Assembly (NCBI GenBank): GCA_005281725.1
Contig: SSBO01000009.1
Location: 12,640,881 to 12,704,880 of the forward strand
Source of the DNA: Wuchereria bancrofti
Taxonomy: Eukaryota; Nematoda; Chromadorea; Rhabditida; Onchocercidae
Direction: 5' to 3'
DNA: 64,000 nt
Shown: positions 25,311 through 34,882 of the stretch, in pieces
Layout of the letters: each line of letters starts with the position of its first letter
Position numbering within the stretch: position 1 is the stretch's first letter
Program-made: the position numbers and the translations under genes
Notes under the pieces: generated by a model
The model's database searches: none
Told to the model about the DNA's origin: nothing
What the model saw: only the letters and a program-made list of their open reading frames with translations

Positions 25311-27246
25311 CTTTGAAACTTCGTATCTTTTCTTTTGACACCTTCGCGATGAACCGGAGGACGTATAATATTGTTTTCATCAATTTGCGTAAGGACGAGA
25401 ATCGGGCTACATCTATTAAGGTTGTACAAACTTGTTCTGATTGTATTGTTTCTTCCTCCATCAGTCCCATAGCCGTACACACACTCATGATGTTTTCTTC
25501 CATGATTTCATCCTCTGGCCATCTTTCCTTTGGTTTCGACAACCATGATAGGCCATTCCACCATAACGAACTTTCTATCAACTTTTCTGGGAAAAGTCCT
25601 CGTGACGCTAGGTCTGCTGGATTACAGGCTGATCTTACATGACAGAATTCGATATCTTTACTTCGTTTTATCTCGTCAATTCTGTTCGAGATATACTTGG
25701 ATACTATCGGCGGTTTTCTTAACCAATGTAGGACACAAGCGCTATCTGTCCATAAATATGTTTTTTCTACATAAATTTCTTGCTTAATGAATTCCAGTAC
25801 TCTTACCCCAATTGTTACAGCAAGTAGCTCTAATCTAGGAATACTGGCTGACTTATTCCTACTTTCTCTTTTTGGAACTAACCTTGTCTTCCCGTATATT
25901 AGTTTTGGTTCACCTGGAGTGCTATTGCTTCTACGTGAGTATACTGCTAATTCAACAGCTCTTTGAGATGCGTCTACAAATATGTGTATCTCGGAACATT
26001 CTTGTGGTGTCCATCTCGATACCTTTATGACATTCTGTTGCCGGAACGCCTTTTCTAATTCCATGCAGCGTCTCATTTCTTCAGGTTCTAAATTTTCGTC
26101 CCAAGACATACCTTTCTTCCATAAGTCTTGAACTAACAATTTCCATGGAAGTATGAGTGGACATAATAGTCCCAGTGGATCGTAAATAGCAGCATAGAAT
26201 TGTAATATCTGACGTTTATTCTTTAGGCTATCTTCTGGAATCTTCCAGTTCCAAATGAATTCATCTTTGCTGTTGTTCCATTCGATCCCTAACAGTTGTA
26301 TCGTTGTATTTCTTGGAATTTCTTGTTCATAGTCCATATTAATGTTATAGTTTGCATGGAATTCTCTTAAGTGCATCTTGGCCTTTTTAAAGATATCCTT
26401 TGCTTCCTTTGCTTTTCCGTTACGTTCCAACTCACTTTCTGAGGTTATTGCGATATTATCAACATAGAGATTCTTTGCTATTTCTACGGATAATTTAGAG
26501 TTTTCTTTATTCAGTAGATGTCTAATAACAGCAGCTAACAGAAAAGGCGATGATATTACACCGAAGGGAACTCGTTTAAAGCGATAAGTAACTAGGTTCT
26601 CCTGAGTTACTTCTTTTGATTTATCTTTAAGCCACAAAAACCTAGTGATGTCTCTATCTTCCTGATACAAGCTTACTTGTAAAAAGGCTTTCTCTACATC
26701 AACTATCATTAGGTAACGTCCTTGTCTGGCTCGTAATAGAATTCCTATTAATGATGGCATCATTACTGGTCCTTTATACAAGCATTCATTTAATGATGGG
26801 CCCTCATTTGTCTTTGCTGATGCATCAAACACCACTCTAAGTTTGGTAGTGGATTTCTGAGGTGATATTACAGCCTGATGAGGAAGGTATAATACTCGCC
26901 CCGTTTCATCCTGATTCTTTACTTTTTCTATGATTCCTTCATTCAGTAAATTTCTAAAATATTCGTCGTAACATTCCAATAATTCTGGAGACTTCCTTAA
27001 TTTCCGTATTGTAGATCGTAGTCGTCCCCATGCCAATCCATATCCCTTTGCTGGTACGATTTCTTGGTTTTTCCATGGCCAACCCACTACACATCTACCT
27101 TCTTCATCTATAGCGAGCAATTTTTGAAAAGCCTCAAGCGCCTTTTCTTCCTGATAATCCGTTATTAAGTCTTTGATTCCGATTGCTTCGAATTTCCATG
27201 TTTGTTCTATCTGATCCATATAATATTGCGACTCCTTCTTTGACAT
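25294..27246 (-). pseudogene. BEL/Pao reverse transcriptase and RNase H
   Basis: A 650-aa open frame and the best preserved piece of the element. RT motifs in order: LRVVFDASAKT (about residues 136-146), IVDVEKAFLQ with the first catalytic aspartate (181-190), VPFGVISSPFLL, and YVDN (261-264). The YVDN replaces the family's YVDD, so one catalytic aspartate is missing. RNase H-type aspartates appear in IFVDASQRA (about 424) and LWTDSACVLHWL (about 501), and the spacer ends with CNPADLASRG (541-550). A frameshift separates it from protease upstream (about 27250) and another from integrase downstream (about 25310). It is probably non-functional. Confidence 0.93.
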
Positions 27247-28235
27247 GTTTGTAATGGTTTGAAATTCATAAGATTTGTTGTTTCTGTCTCTTCATCTTGT
27301 ACCATTTTTTGTCTGCCACCTTTGATCATTCCTAATTCTGTTTCTATAACCACCCATCCTGGTGGGTGCTTTGTGGGATTACGAATGACTAAATCCGCAA
27401 TTCCCTCCACACCTAATAGTACATCTGGCTTCCCCCATCTTCCTTCTGCTAATTTCTCGCTATCATGGTTTATCAGATATGGTACGCGTTCGAGTATTGA
27501 ATCAACAACGTACGCTTGGATGTTCTTCTTTTTTCCCTATAACGTTTGAACTCCGAAGGTTATTTTTTGGCTTTCGTATTTCTTTGTGCCTACTAATCCT
27601 GTTATTAACATTCCCACACCCGGAGATGTCTGTTTTAATTCTATTTTGTTTACCATTGATTCCGTAATATAATTACAATCACTTCCTGTATCAAAGAAAA
27701 CTAAGGCATTTGTTGTTTTTTCTGGTTCCTCTGGATTAATTAACCTTACTTCTTTACATATCATGTACGTTTCTTGAGTATTATTATCTTCAACCACATC
27801 ATTGGCAACCGTAGCCGCCACTATCTTCGATCTTCTGTTTGTCCTTTCACTATCTTTGAAAATTTTGTTTTGCTTTCCCAATTCGTCGCGTTTCATAAAT
27901 AAAGCACTGTTGTGGCTTGATCCACAATAAAAACACTTTATCTTTCTCATGCAAATTTCTTGAGAGTGGCCGTTTTTCAAACATAATTCACAAAGTCTCA
28001 ATTTCTTCAACTTCTCCAGTCTTTTTTCTACGGTAGGGTATATATCACATTTGTCATTCCAGTGATTATTTTTACAGAAGATGCACGGTAATCCATTCCA
28101 CTCACTCTTTTGAGCTGCTCCGCTAGGAAATATTGTTGGTACTTCTTTTACTGTAGAGCAAACTGTCGTGAGTTTGATGTTATTTCCCCATTTTGTGAAT
28201 CTTGGCTTTGTCCGTTGCAAATTTGTCTTGTACAT
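27247..28235 (-). pseudogene. BEL/Pao gag zinc knuckles and aspartic protease
   Basis: The upstream part carries the cysteine/histidine cluster of BEL gag (CIFCKNNHWNDKC, CELCLKNGHSQEIC, CFYCGSSHNS). The downstream part has the protease active site FFDTGSDCNYI. An in-frame TAG at about 27537-27539 interrupts the protease-to-RT linker, which continues in the same frame as VVDSILERVPYLI and LLGVEGIADLVI. A further frameshift near 27250 leads into the RT frame. Confidence 0.88.
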
Positions 28236-28741
28236 TAGATCTTTATTCTGTGATTTCTCTTCATATTATTCTTCGATTTTCATCTCTTCTTTTAGGTATT
28301 TGATAGTGTTTTCCATTGTCCATCCTGGATCTCTGAGTTTCATTCTTCTCAAGCCTTTGGCCATTCTGTCGGTTACCATCACGTCCAGTTGTGTCGTTTC
28401 TATATTTTCCCCCATTCCTTTTAACTGAAACAATAAATTCAAAAGCTCTCTTATCATTCTGTGCGGTTCTTTCTTTGAATATCGAACCTTTTCTAAACTT
28501 TTATATAACTCTTTTATTCTTTGGTTTTTATCACCATAACGTTCATATAAATTCTTTATAGCCAGCGGGTAATTTCCATCATTCACCATGAGGTCACTTA
28601 TATGTTCTCTAGCTTCTCTTTTCAGAGTACTTAATAGATGCATAAATTTCCGTGTGGGCGTTAAATCAGTTCTTTTGTGAATTGATTCTTCGAACTGACC
28701 CCACATTCTCATATTGCCATCAAATTGTACTGATTTAAAAT
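28236..28741 (-). pseudogene. BEL/Pao gag central domain (DUF1759-like)
   Basis: The frame reads FKSVQFDGNMRMWGQFEESI then PTRKFMHLLSTLKREAREHI, the pattern of DUF1759 gag domains in BEL/Pao elements. It stops at 28266 (EE then TAA/TAT context) but continues in the same frame into the zinc-knuckle ORF, so a single stop codon separates them. Upstream it is frameshifted from the gag N-terminus. Confidence 0.8.
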
Positions 28742-29262
28742 CGGTGGCTTACTGGTAGTGACCAACTTCTCAGTTAAATCTTCTAGGCTCCTCTTTTCTT
28801 TTGGCTAGATTCAGTAATTTCACACTTCATTTTCATTTTTACTAGTGCCTCATTTATCCTATTTAATTCTGTAAGAAGTGCTGCTCTTTCATTATAAAGC
28901 TTGTTTCCTGAATTAAAAAGACATTCTTCTTCACACCAATATTCTTCGATAATGTAACATCATTCTCCCATTCACCATTCTCTAATGAACGTAACAATCC
29001 CTTCCACTCTTCTTCTAAATTATTCGCCTTGGTCCAGTACTATTATTTGCTTCCCAATATCAGATTTTCGTTGTTTTAACCATTCTTTTGTTTCTTCGTA
29101 ATTTAATTCCACTGGCGTTTCTTTCCATACAACTCCATTGCTTGTTCAACAGCCTTTTTTGCAGTCTCCTCAAGATATTGCAAATTTCTTCTAATGAGAT
29201 AGCATGGAGAACTTTTCTTTCTTGTCTCCTCTACACTCATTTTCTTTCTTTTCACTATGAGG
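28742..29262 (-). pseudogene. gag N-terminal region of the main minus-strand body
   Basis: It starts at the ATG near 29240 (MSVEETRKKSSPCYLI). A one-base loss shifts the frame at GKK (29103-29110), compared with the PPVELN of the other copies. Further on, the sequence can be read as NLEEEWKGLLRSLENGEWEN in another frame. This copy keeps the sequence that in the two truncated copies has been replaced by integrase. Confidence 0.7.
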
Positions 29263-29555
29263 ATAGCTAAGCCATTTGAACAACCAGATTTCTCTCCATG
29301 TTTTCCATAGATGGTCAATTCTTTTGCATGTATTCTTCTTGTATTGATGCGCTAATGCATGTATTTGTAAATTTTCTTCTCTACATATCGTTTTATCTTT
29401 ACGGTAAACATTGTCTTCCGTTAAATGTTCTCCTCTAGCTGAACCTGGATTCAGAAAATCTCCAGGTTTCAATACTAGACCTATTTCTTCAATATCTACC
29501 AAAGGTCTTTCGTTGATAATAGCTTCAAGTTCAGCGATGAGAATCTTCTTTTTCT
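29263..29555 (-). pseudogene. Integrase C-terminal fragment, copy 2 (minus strand)
   Basis: Inverted duplicate of 24664-24957, with the same integrase segment, the same upstream gag junction and the same downstream fold-back into reversed integrase (IWLFKWLSYPHS read in this frame). It then joins directly to the gag leader of the main body. Confidence 0.8.
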
Positions 29556-29558
29556 AAA

Positions 29559-29780
29559 TTATTCGCCTTGGTCCAGTACTATTATTTGCTTCCCAATATC
29601 AGATTTTTGTTGTTTTAACCATTCTGTTGTTTCTTCGTAATTTAATTCCACTGGCGGTTTCTTTCCATACAACTCCATTGCTTGTTCAACAGCCTTTTTT
29701 GCAGTATCCTCAAGATATTGCAAATTTCTTCTAATGAGATAGGATGGAGAACTTTTCTTTCTTGTCTCCTCTACACTCAT
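29559..29780 (-). pseudogene. Truncated gag N-terminus, copy 2
   Basis: 73-aa frame identical in layout to 24442-24663, in inverted orientation, again followed directly by the integrase fragment. It lies next to LTR B across an N base at 29803 and lacks the leader and primer-binding site seen beside LTR A. Confidence 0.75.
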
Positions 29781-29803
29781 TTTCTTTCTTTTCAACTTTA
29801 CTN

Positions 29804-30259
29804 TGTCGTCGTTTTTCTATAACTGTGACAAAATTTGACTGTTCTTCTTGTTTCTTAGATTGTAGACACCTCAAACTTGGGTAATTAAATCTTTATTTAA
29901 CATAAAAACAAATCAACATCATAATAGCGCATTATACATATCGCACGGATGCAACGCAGTTATAAAACGCTAAACATTACAAGAGAGCTGAAACCCCAAC
30001 CACACTATAAATGGACAATTGTAAAAAAATGATTATTTGCAATTAAGAGATGGTGTTGGAGTTAATTGAGACTATGGATCATAAATGTGAATTCGGGAAT
30101 AAAGGAAATTTGTTTAAAGATAGACATTTCTTTGTTACAATAGTCTATTACATGCATTTAATTCTCACATATCTCATACAGTATAATGTGTGCAAAGCGA
30201 AGTTAATTTATGAACAAAGAGATGATTCATTTACTGCTTCTCCTCGCTTTCCAGCGAGA
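29804..30259 (-). repeat. LTR B (456 bp, minus strand)
   Basis: Reverse complement of LTR A at the same length. On the minus strand it starts TCTCGCTGG (a G-to-C change from TGTCG in the plus-strand copies, at 30258) and ends CGACGACA at 29804. Retroelement internal sequence lies on both sides: the integrase tail before it and gag after it. It therefore links two element bodies rather than bounding one. Confidence 0.88.
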
Positions 30260-30390
30260 CTCCCGAGGCAAGCTGTTGTTTCAACTTCTTTGTTTGTCGG
30301 AGACCTCTAAGGGATAGAGATGTCCTACTCCTTTCCGTTAGCTAATTTTACAACCGCTGATCGACAAATACTGCTTTTGCCCCTAATGTT
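30260..30390 (-). pseudogene. Integrase 3' tail and pre-LTR segment, minus strand
   Basis: Corresponds to 32455-32593 on the plus strand: a short end-of-integrase frame, the LAN-to-YPLEV region, then CTCGGGAG directly before the LTR. On the minus strand it is fused upstream to the foreign methyltransferase-like frame at the shared bases ATTAGGGGCAAA. Confidence 0.7.
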
Positions 30391-31970
30391 TTAGACACGA
30401 GAAATCGCGTTTTTTCATATCCATATGGGCCCCACCTGCTCCAAATATCAAAGAGCACTTCTCTCATTATCCATACATTAGAACATCGCAGTTCGTTTCG
30501 AATGTAGCCTGGATAAAATGACGCGAATCTACAACACACAAATCTTTTCTCTCCAACAACACTGATTCATCAAACTCTTTTTCACCACGCATGAGTTCTC
30601 TCAGGAAATATGATACAATTGATCTTTTCGGAAGATCACGCAGATATCGCTCAACCTTCTGCCCTTGATTCCAATTCAGGGAGAATAGATTGATATCACA
30701 ATCTGTACCTTTGGACCTTTCCAACTCCATATAATCACCAAAACCACAGTGACTAACAAGGAAATTCCATGACAATTCCAAGTCACTGTAATAAATGCTT
30801 TCAATCCATCCCTTCACCACTTCAAAACCTGGTAAAGGTCTGACATCAGCATTCCATCGTGATGAGAACCTTACTTCGCTAAATGAAGTATAGAAAGGTT
30901 GAGGTAGCAATATCCCATTCTTCGGAAGAATGTACTTCTCGGAATGACGCACGCAGATTTTTATCAACAAACGCGCCCACTTAATTGATCGTATGATCTC
31001 ATTCAACAAAATGATTTCTCCCATAATCATGACTTCTTTTGCGTCCTCATCTTCTGCGTTACCCCTCACATCCCATATCAAATCACACTCTTCATTAAGT
31101 AATTAATTTTCCACCATTATCTGAACGAGTTGAAACGCATCACTAATACAAGTAGTAATATGCGTTACGCAAGCGAGTGGCGATAACAAAGTACGTGGAT
31201 CTATACTTATCACTCGCTACAATACGCCATTGAAAATGCCTTCGGAATAAGGCATTTTCAATGGCGTATTGCCATCCTATACCTGGGGCCGATCCAATGC
31301 AAACGATGTCTCTTCCTGACATTCAGCACATCATTTCCACGGCCAACGTTCTTTGCCCATTCCTGAAACGATTTTCAATCACCCAGCTCTTACTATCATT
31401 CTTCATACATACAACCCATTCAGAAAAGCTTCGATCTTCCTCATATGACAACATGTCATGAACTGTACCACCCTGATCCATATGGACTCCAATATGCATA
31501 TTTCCTACTATTAGATGGGCAGTTGCAAATTTCAAATTCAGCACCGCACCATCGAAAGTTGGATGAGCTCTCCGATACCTTCTTTCGAATCTGGTTACAG
31601 TATGTAATATACATACTTCTATCCGATATTCCACTCTGCAACTGCTTCTCCGTTAACACGTTGGTTCGATAGTTCTGACAAACTTCGGAGTAGCTAACTA
31701 ATATCCCTTCGTTCACCACAGCGGTGACGAATGGGTTATCCTCAACTACAAAAGTAGTTCGGCCTGTCAAACCCAACGTGAACCAAACTCGCTCACGTTC
31801 TGAATACTCATTCGCCATAACGAAAATACACCTATTCTTGTATGGTATAATCAACTCCTTCAACTCAGATCTTTTAATCGTATACCCGAGAAAACATCGA
31901 CGATTCAATTTCATCGCATAAGACCAATCCTTCTCCATTCCAATTTGACTACGAATGCAGCGTGCGCTGG
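30390..31970 (-). pseudogene. Decayed viral-type 2'-O-methyltransferase-like reading frame (endogenous viral element candidate)
   Basis: This is coding-like DNA that does not belong to BEL/Pao. It is spread over minus-strand frames 31938-about 31500, about 31500-31130 (one in-frame TGA at 31323-31325), about 31100-30467 and about 30539-30390, so at least three frameshifts and one stop break it. The second part has the SAM-binding motif IGSAPGIGW (about 31273-31300). The third has IWDVRG (about 31075), KWARLLIKICVR and LLPQPF...SEVR. This order (GSAPG loop, catalytic Asp strand, Lys, proline-rich end) is what I know from capping 2'-O-methyltransferases of reoviruses and poxviruses, and the reovirus capping enzyme is the closer fit. 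It could also be a retroelement-encoded or cellular Rossmann methyltransferase. Embedded between gag and integrase-tail sequence. Confidence 0.5.
31220..31271. repeat. Perfect 23-bp inverted repeat (hairpin)
   Basis: 31220-31242 and 31249-31271 are exact reverse complements, separated by six bases (CGGAAT). The hairpin lies within the methyltransferase-like frame, just after the SAM-binding motif. Confidence 0.95.
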
Positions 31971-32143
31971 CTCACCGCTCGTCGCGGAACAAAATGCCTA
32001 CGCATGACAGATTATTCTTACAGAAAATGCACGGTAATCCATTTCACTCACTCTTCTGAGCTGCTCTGCTAGGAAACATTGTTGGTACTTCTTTTACTGT
32101 CGAGCAAACTGTCGTGCGTCTGATGTTATTTTCCCATTTTGTG
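31971..32143 (-). pseudogene. gag zinc-knuckle fragment, minus strand
   Basis: About 32015-32143 matches the minus-strand gag at about 28070-28197 with scattered differences (WNGLPCIFCK region). It ends at 32144 where the plus-strand integrase begins; both parents share TGAATC at the join. The remaining 45 bases toward the methyltransferase-like frame match nothing else I can see. Confidence 0.7.
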
Positions 32144-32593
32144 AATCCAGGCTCAGCTAGAGGAGAACATTTAACGGAAGACAATGTTTACCGTAAAGAT
32201 AAAACGGTATGTAGAGAAGAAAATTTACAAATAGATGCATTAGCGCATCAATACAAGAATACATGCAAAAGAATTGACCATCTATGGAAAATATGGAGAG
32301 AAGAATACTTAGAAGAATTAAGGGAACGAGCTCAACGTAAACACCGAGGACCTCGAAGCAAAATTCGAAGAGAACGCGAAATCGATGAGTTGCTGTTATT
32401 GAAAGGAGATCGTCCCAGAAATAGTTGGAGAATGGGGAGAGTCGTCACACTCATTAGGGGCAAAGACAGTATTTGTCGATGAGCAGTTGTAGAATTAGCT
32501 AACGGAAAGGACTTGGTGAGAGCAGTAGGACATCTCTATCCCTTAGAGGTTTCCGACAAACAAAGAAGTTGAAACAATAGCTCGTCTCGGGAG
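32144..32593 (+). pseudogene. Integrase C-terminal fragment, copy 3, with 3' untranslated tail
   Basis: Plus-strand frame with GSARGEHLTEDN, IDHLWKIWREEYLEELRERA, the basic segment and NSWRMGRVVTLIRGKDS, which is the BEL/Pao integrase C-terminal domain. It stops at 32480-32482, but the same frame continues as VVELANGKDLVRAVGHLYPLE, so the stop is probably a lesion. LTR C follows directly. This is the only copy with the normal 3' end. Confidence 0.85.
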
Positions 32594-33037
32594 TGTCGCT
32601 GGAAAGCGAGAAGCAGTAAATGAATCATCTCTTTGTTCATAAATTAACCTCGCTTTACACACACTGTATGAAATATGTGAGAATTAAATGCATGTAATAG
32701 ACTATTGTAACAAAGAAATATCTATAAACAAATTTCCTTTATTCCCAAATTCACATTTATGATCCATAGTCTCAATTAACTCCAACACCATCTCTTAATT
32801 GCAAATAATCATTTTTTTACAATTGTCCATTTATAGTGTGGTTGGGGTTTCAGCTCTCTTGTAATGTTTAGCGTTTTATAACTGCGTTGCATCCGTGCGA
32901 TATGTATAATGCGCTATTATGATGTTGATTTGTTTTTATGTTAAATAAAGATTTAATTACCCAAGGTTGAGGTGTCTACAATCTAAGAAGCAGAAAGAAC
33001 AGTCAAATTTTGTCACAGTTATAGAAAAACGACGACA
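32594..33037 (+). repeat. LTR C (3' LTR, 444 bp)
   Basis: Starts TGTCGCTGG and ends ACGACGACA like LTR A. It is 12 bp shorter through small deletions (for example in the AAGCGAG(GAG)AAGC and CACTGTATG segments) and carries scattered substitutions. The difference from A indicates age or that the two are not one simple insertion. Confidence 0.9.
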
Positions 33038-34062
33038 AGGCGACTTAAACGTAATTCGTTTTGCCTCACATTTAAGACACCACGTCTGTTAATTTTTGCG
33101 TTTAACCTCGAGTTCTTCTAGGGCAAATTTTGTAGAATTGTTACACTATAAATTTAGTAAGCAACACACCCTTTTATTACTTCCAATACAGGATACACAA
33201 TGCAAACAGGAGCCTAACTGCAAGAAATAGAGAAAACACTGTTATACACAATCGAATACCAAAAGTTCTTTTGAGGCAATTCATTCGGAACAAGAATGTG
33301 AAAGAATTTCAGAAATAACCGAAACGAGAGAGATTCTTTATTAAAAACACATACCGCCCTTACACAAATTATCGGAGACACTAAACAATGAAGAACTCAA
33401 ACCAGATAAAAGACATACTTTCACCGCCAGTCACACAGGAAAAGATCACCTAATTAAAGTTAAGAAAAACAAAATTCAGCAAAAAAAAACAACACAGTTC
33501 GTAACACCGAGATAGCGAGAATTGAATGACTTTTACAGAGATTTTGAAAGCATTGAAAACCGTTTCTCTTGTATAAATATTTGAAGGCATAGCTTTTTTT
33601 TTTTGCTTATAAAATGAAGGACTTTATGCGTAGGTGTATGTGTGTGTATATGTGAATGGATGTAAGACAAGGGAGGGATCCTTTAGAAAATCATTTTTTG
33701 TCTTGAAAAAGAAACAAAAATAACAACGAGGAGGATAAAGCGCCAATCTATCGTTGATCATATTAGTGACAAACAGCAGGTAGGAGAAAATAGACTTATA
33801 CTCATATTTGAAGTCTCCATTAAAAACCAGTTATGATGTATTCCATGGAATCCCATTAAAAAAAGGAAGAGGGAATCCGCAACTGAAATAAGAAATACGC
33901 AATAAATTGCTCAAAAAAAGAACAAAAACAAAAAAGTGCAACGAAGCGTCAGAATACACTACCATGAATTTAGCATATATTGGAAAATCTCCCCTACCGT
34001 AAAATTAATCCTCCCCCTGATCAAAAAATAGTATGGCGTCGCCTATCTCTCCCAATACGTTT
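33038..34062. other. Downstream region of the CNBP-like gene
   Basis: About 1 kb with no supported exon. It includes a (GT)-rich patch near 33630-33650 and probably the 3' untranslated region of the minus-strand CNBP-like gene. Confidence 0.5.
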
Positions 34063-34882
34063 TTAATCACTGCGGTCACTGCGCGGACATTCACGACTGA
34101 TATGCCCTATTTGTTGACAATTATAACATCGTTTCGACTGATCTGAACCAGAATCCGGGCAATCACGTGAAATGTGACCAAATCTGCCGCAGTTATAACA
34201 CTTCTGATTCCCACCACCAGCAGCACCAACGCGACGTTCTGTAGGACATTCTCGAGCAAAATGCCCAAAACCTAAAAAAAAAACTGGACCTCAATGCGCC
34301 CAAAACCTAATGTTTACTGAAATTAACGAAATACTTCTATGAAGCTTATTCGGTGCATACCCAACTCTTATCAGGAAACACGCTGCATTAAATGAAGGAA
34401 CAGTTCTATCATAAATGTTCCAATCATCCGATAAACTGTATAAAATTAGCCAAAAATCATTAAAATCATTTACCACCACACTGGTAACATTCACTCTGAC
34501 CAGAACGTCCACCACCGCGTCCACCATAATAGCGCCCACCACCACGCTGGTTCGGACACTCTCGTGCAAAATGTCCCGACTGTCCGCAATTAAAACAATC
34601 TGAAATGAATGAAATTGCCGAAAATCGAAGTAGCGCTAACCATATCATGTGAAAAATAGACATATCTGAAAATTTTGATTTTTATTTCAGAATTCCTTTA
34701 GCTAAAGCTTAAAATATGTTCCCATCTTATAACATCATATAAAACACGTTAAGAAGGAAAAGAAAAAATAAACCTCCTCCAGCTCCTCGTCGGCCGGCCT
34801 CCTGAATTTGGGTAGGGCAATTCCTAGCAAAATGTCCTTTTTCGTTGCATTTGTAGCACCTCTCTGGGTCGTTGTTACTCAT
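34063..34882 (-). CDS. CNBP-type CCHC zinc-knuckle nucleic-acid-binding protein
   Basis: Three minus-strand exons (34882-34774, 34599-34474, 34271-34063) join in phase to about 147 aa. Five CX2CX4HX4C knuckles are visible: CYKCNEKGHFARNC, CFNCGQSGHFAREC, CYQCGGFGHFAREC (split by an intron), CYNCGRFGHISRDC and CYNCQQIGHISREC. An RGG-rich linker (GGRYYGGRGGGRSG) lies between knuckles 2 and 3. The layout is that of CNBP/Gis2 proteins, which bind single-stranded G-rich DNA or mRNA and promote translation; vertebrate CNBP has seven knuckles, so this version is short. The start ATG at 34882 is directly followed by the first knuckle, as in the family. Confidence 0.92.

Larger units (their letters stand above)
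23851..33037. mobile_element. Rearranged BEL/Pao LTR retrotransposon complex
   Basis: The complex is bounded by two direct LTRs (A and C, plus strand). Between them the order on the plus strand is: LTR A, leader, gag start, integrase C-terminal piece, then (all minus) integrase N-terminus, RNase H, RT, protease, gag, a second gag start, a second integrase piece, a third gag start, LTR B, integrase tail, foreign methyltransferase-like frame, gag zinc-knuckle piece, and finally (plus) integrase C-terminus and LTR C. BEL/Pao assignment rests on the DUF1759-like gag, DTG protease, LRVVFDASAKT RT signature and the integrase C-terminus. No reading frame is intact. Joins lie at short shared sequences. 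Either nested template-switched insertions or assembly chimeras could produce this order; the N at 29803 shows at least one uncertain join. Confidence 0.85.

Noticed and set aside
30390..31970. Idea that the third ORF is a retroelement envelope gene, as in some nematode BEL elements
   Set aside because: No signal peptide, membrane helix or envelope cysteine pattern seen; a SAM-binding motif is present instead.
34291..34603. ORFs on both strands with Thr/Val-rich sequence
   Set aside because: They overlap CNBP exon 2 and the following intron in other frames; only the zinc-knuckle frame is meaningful.
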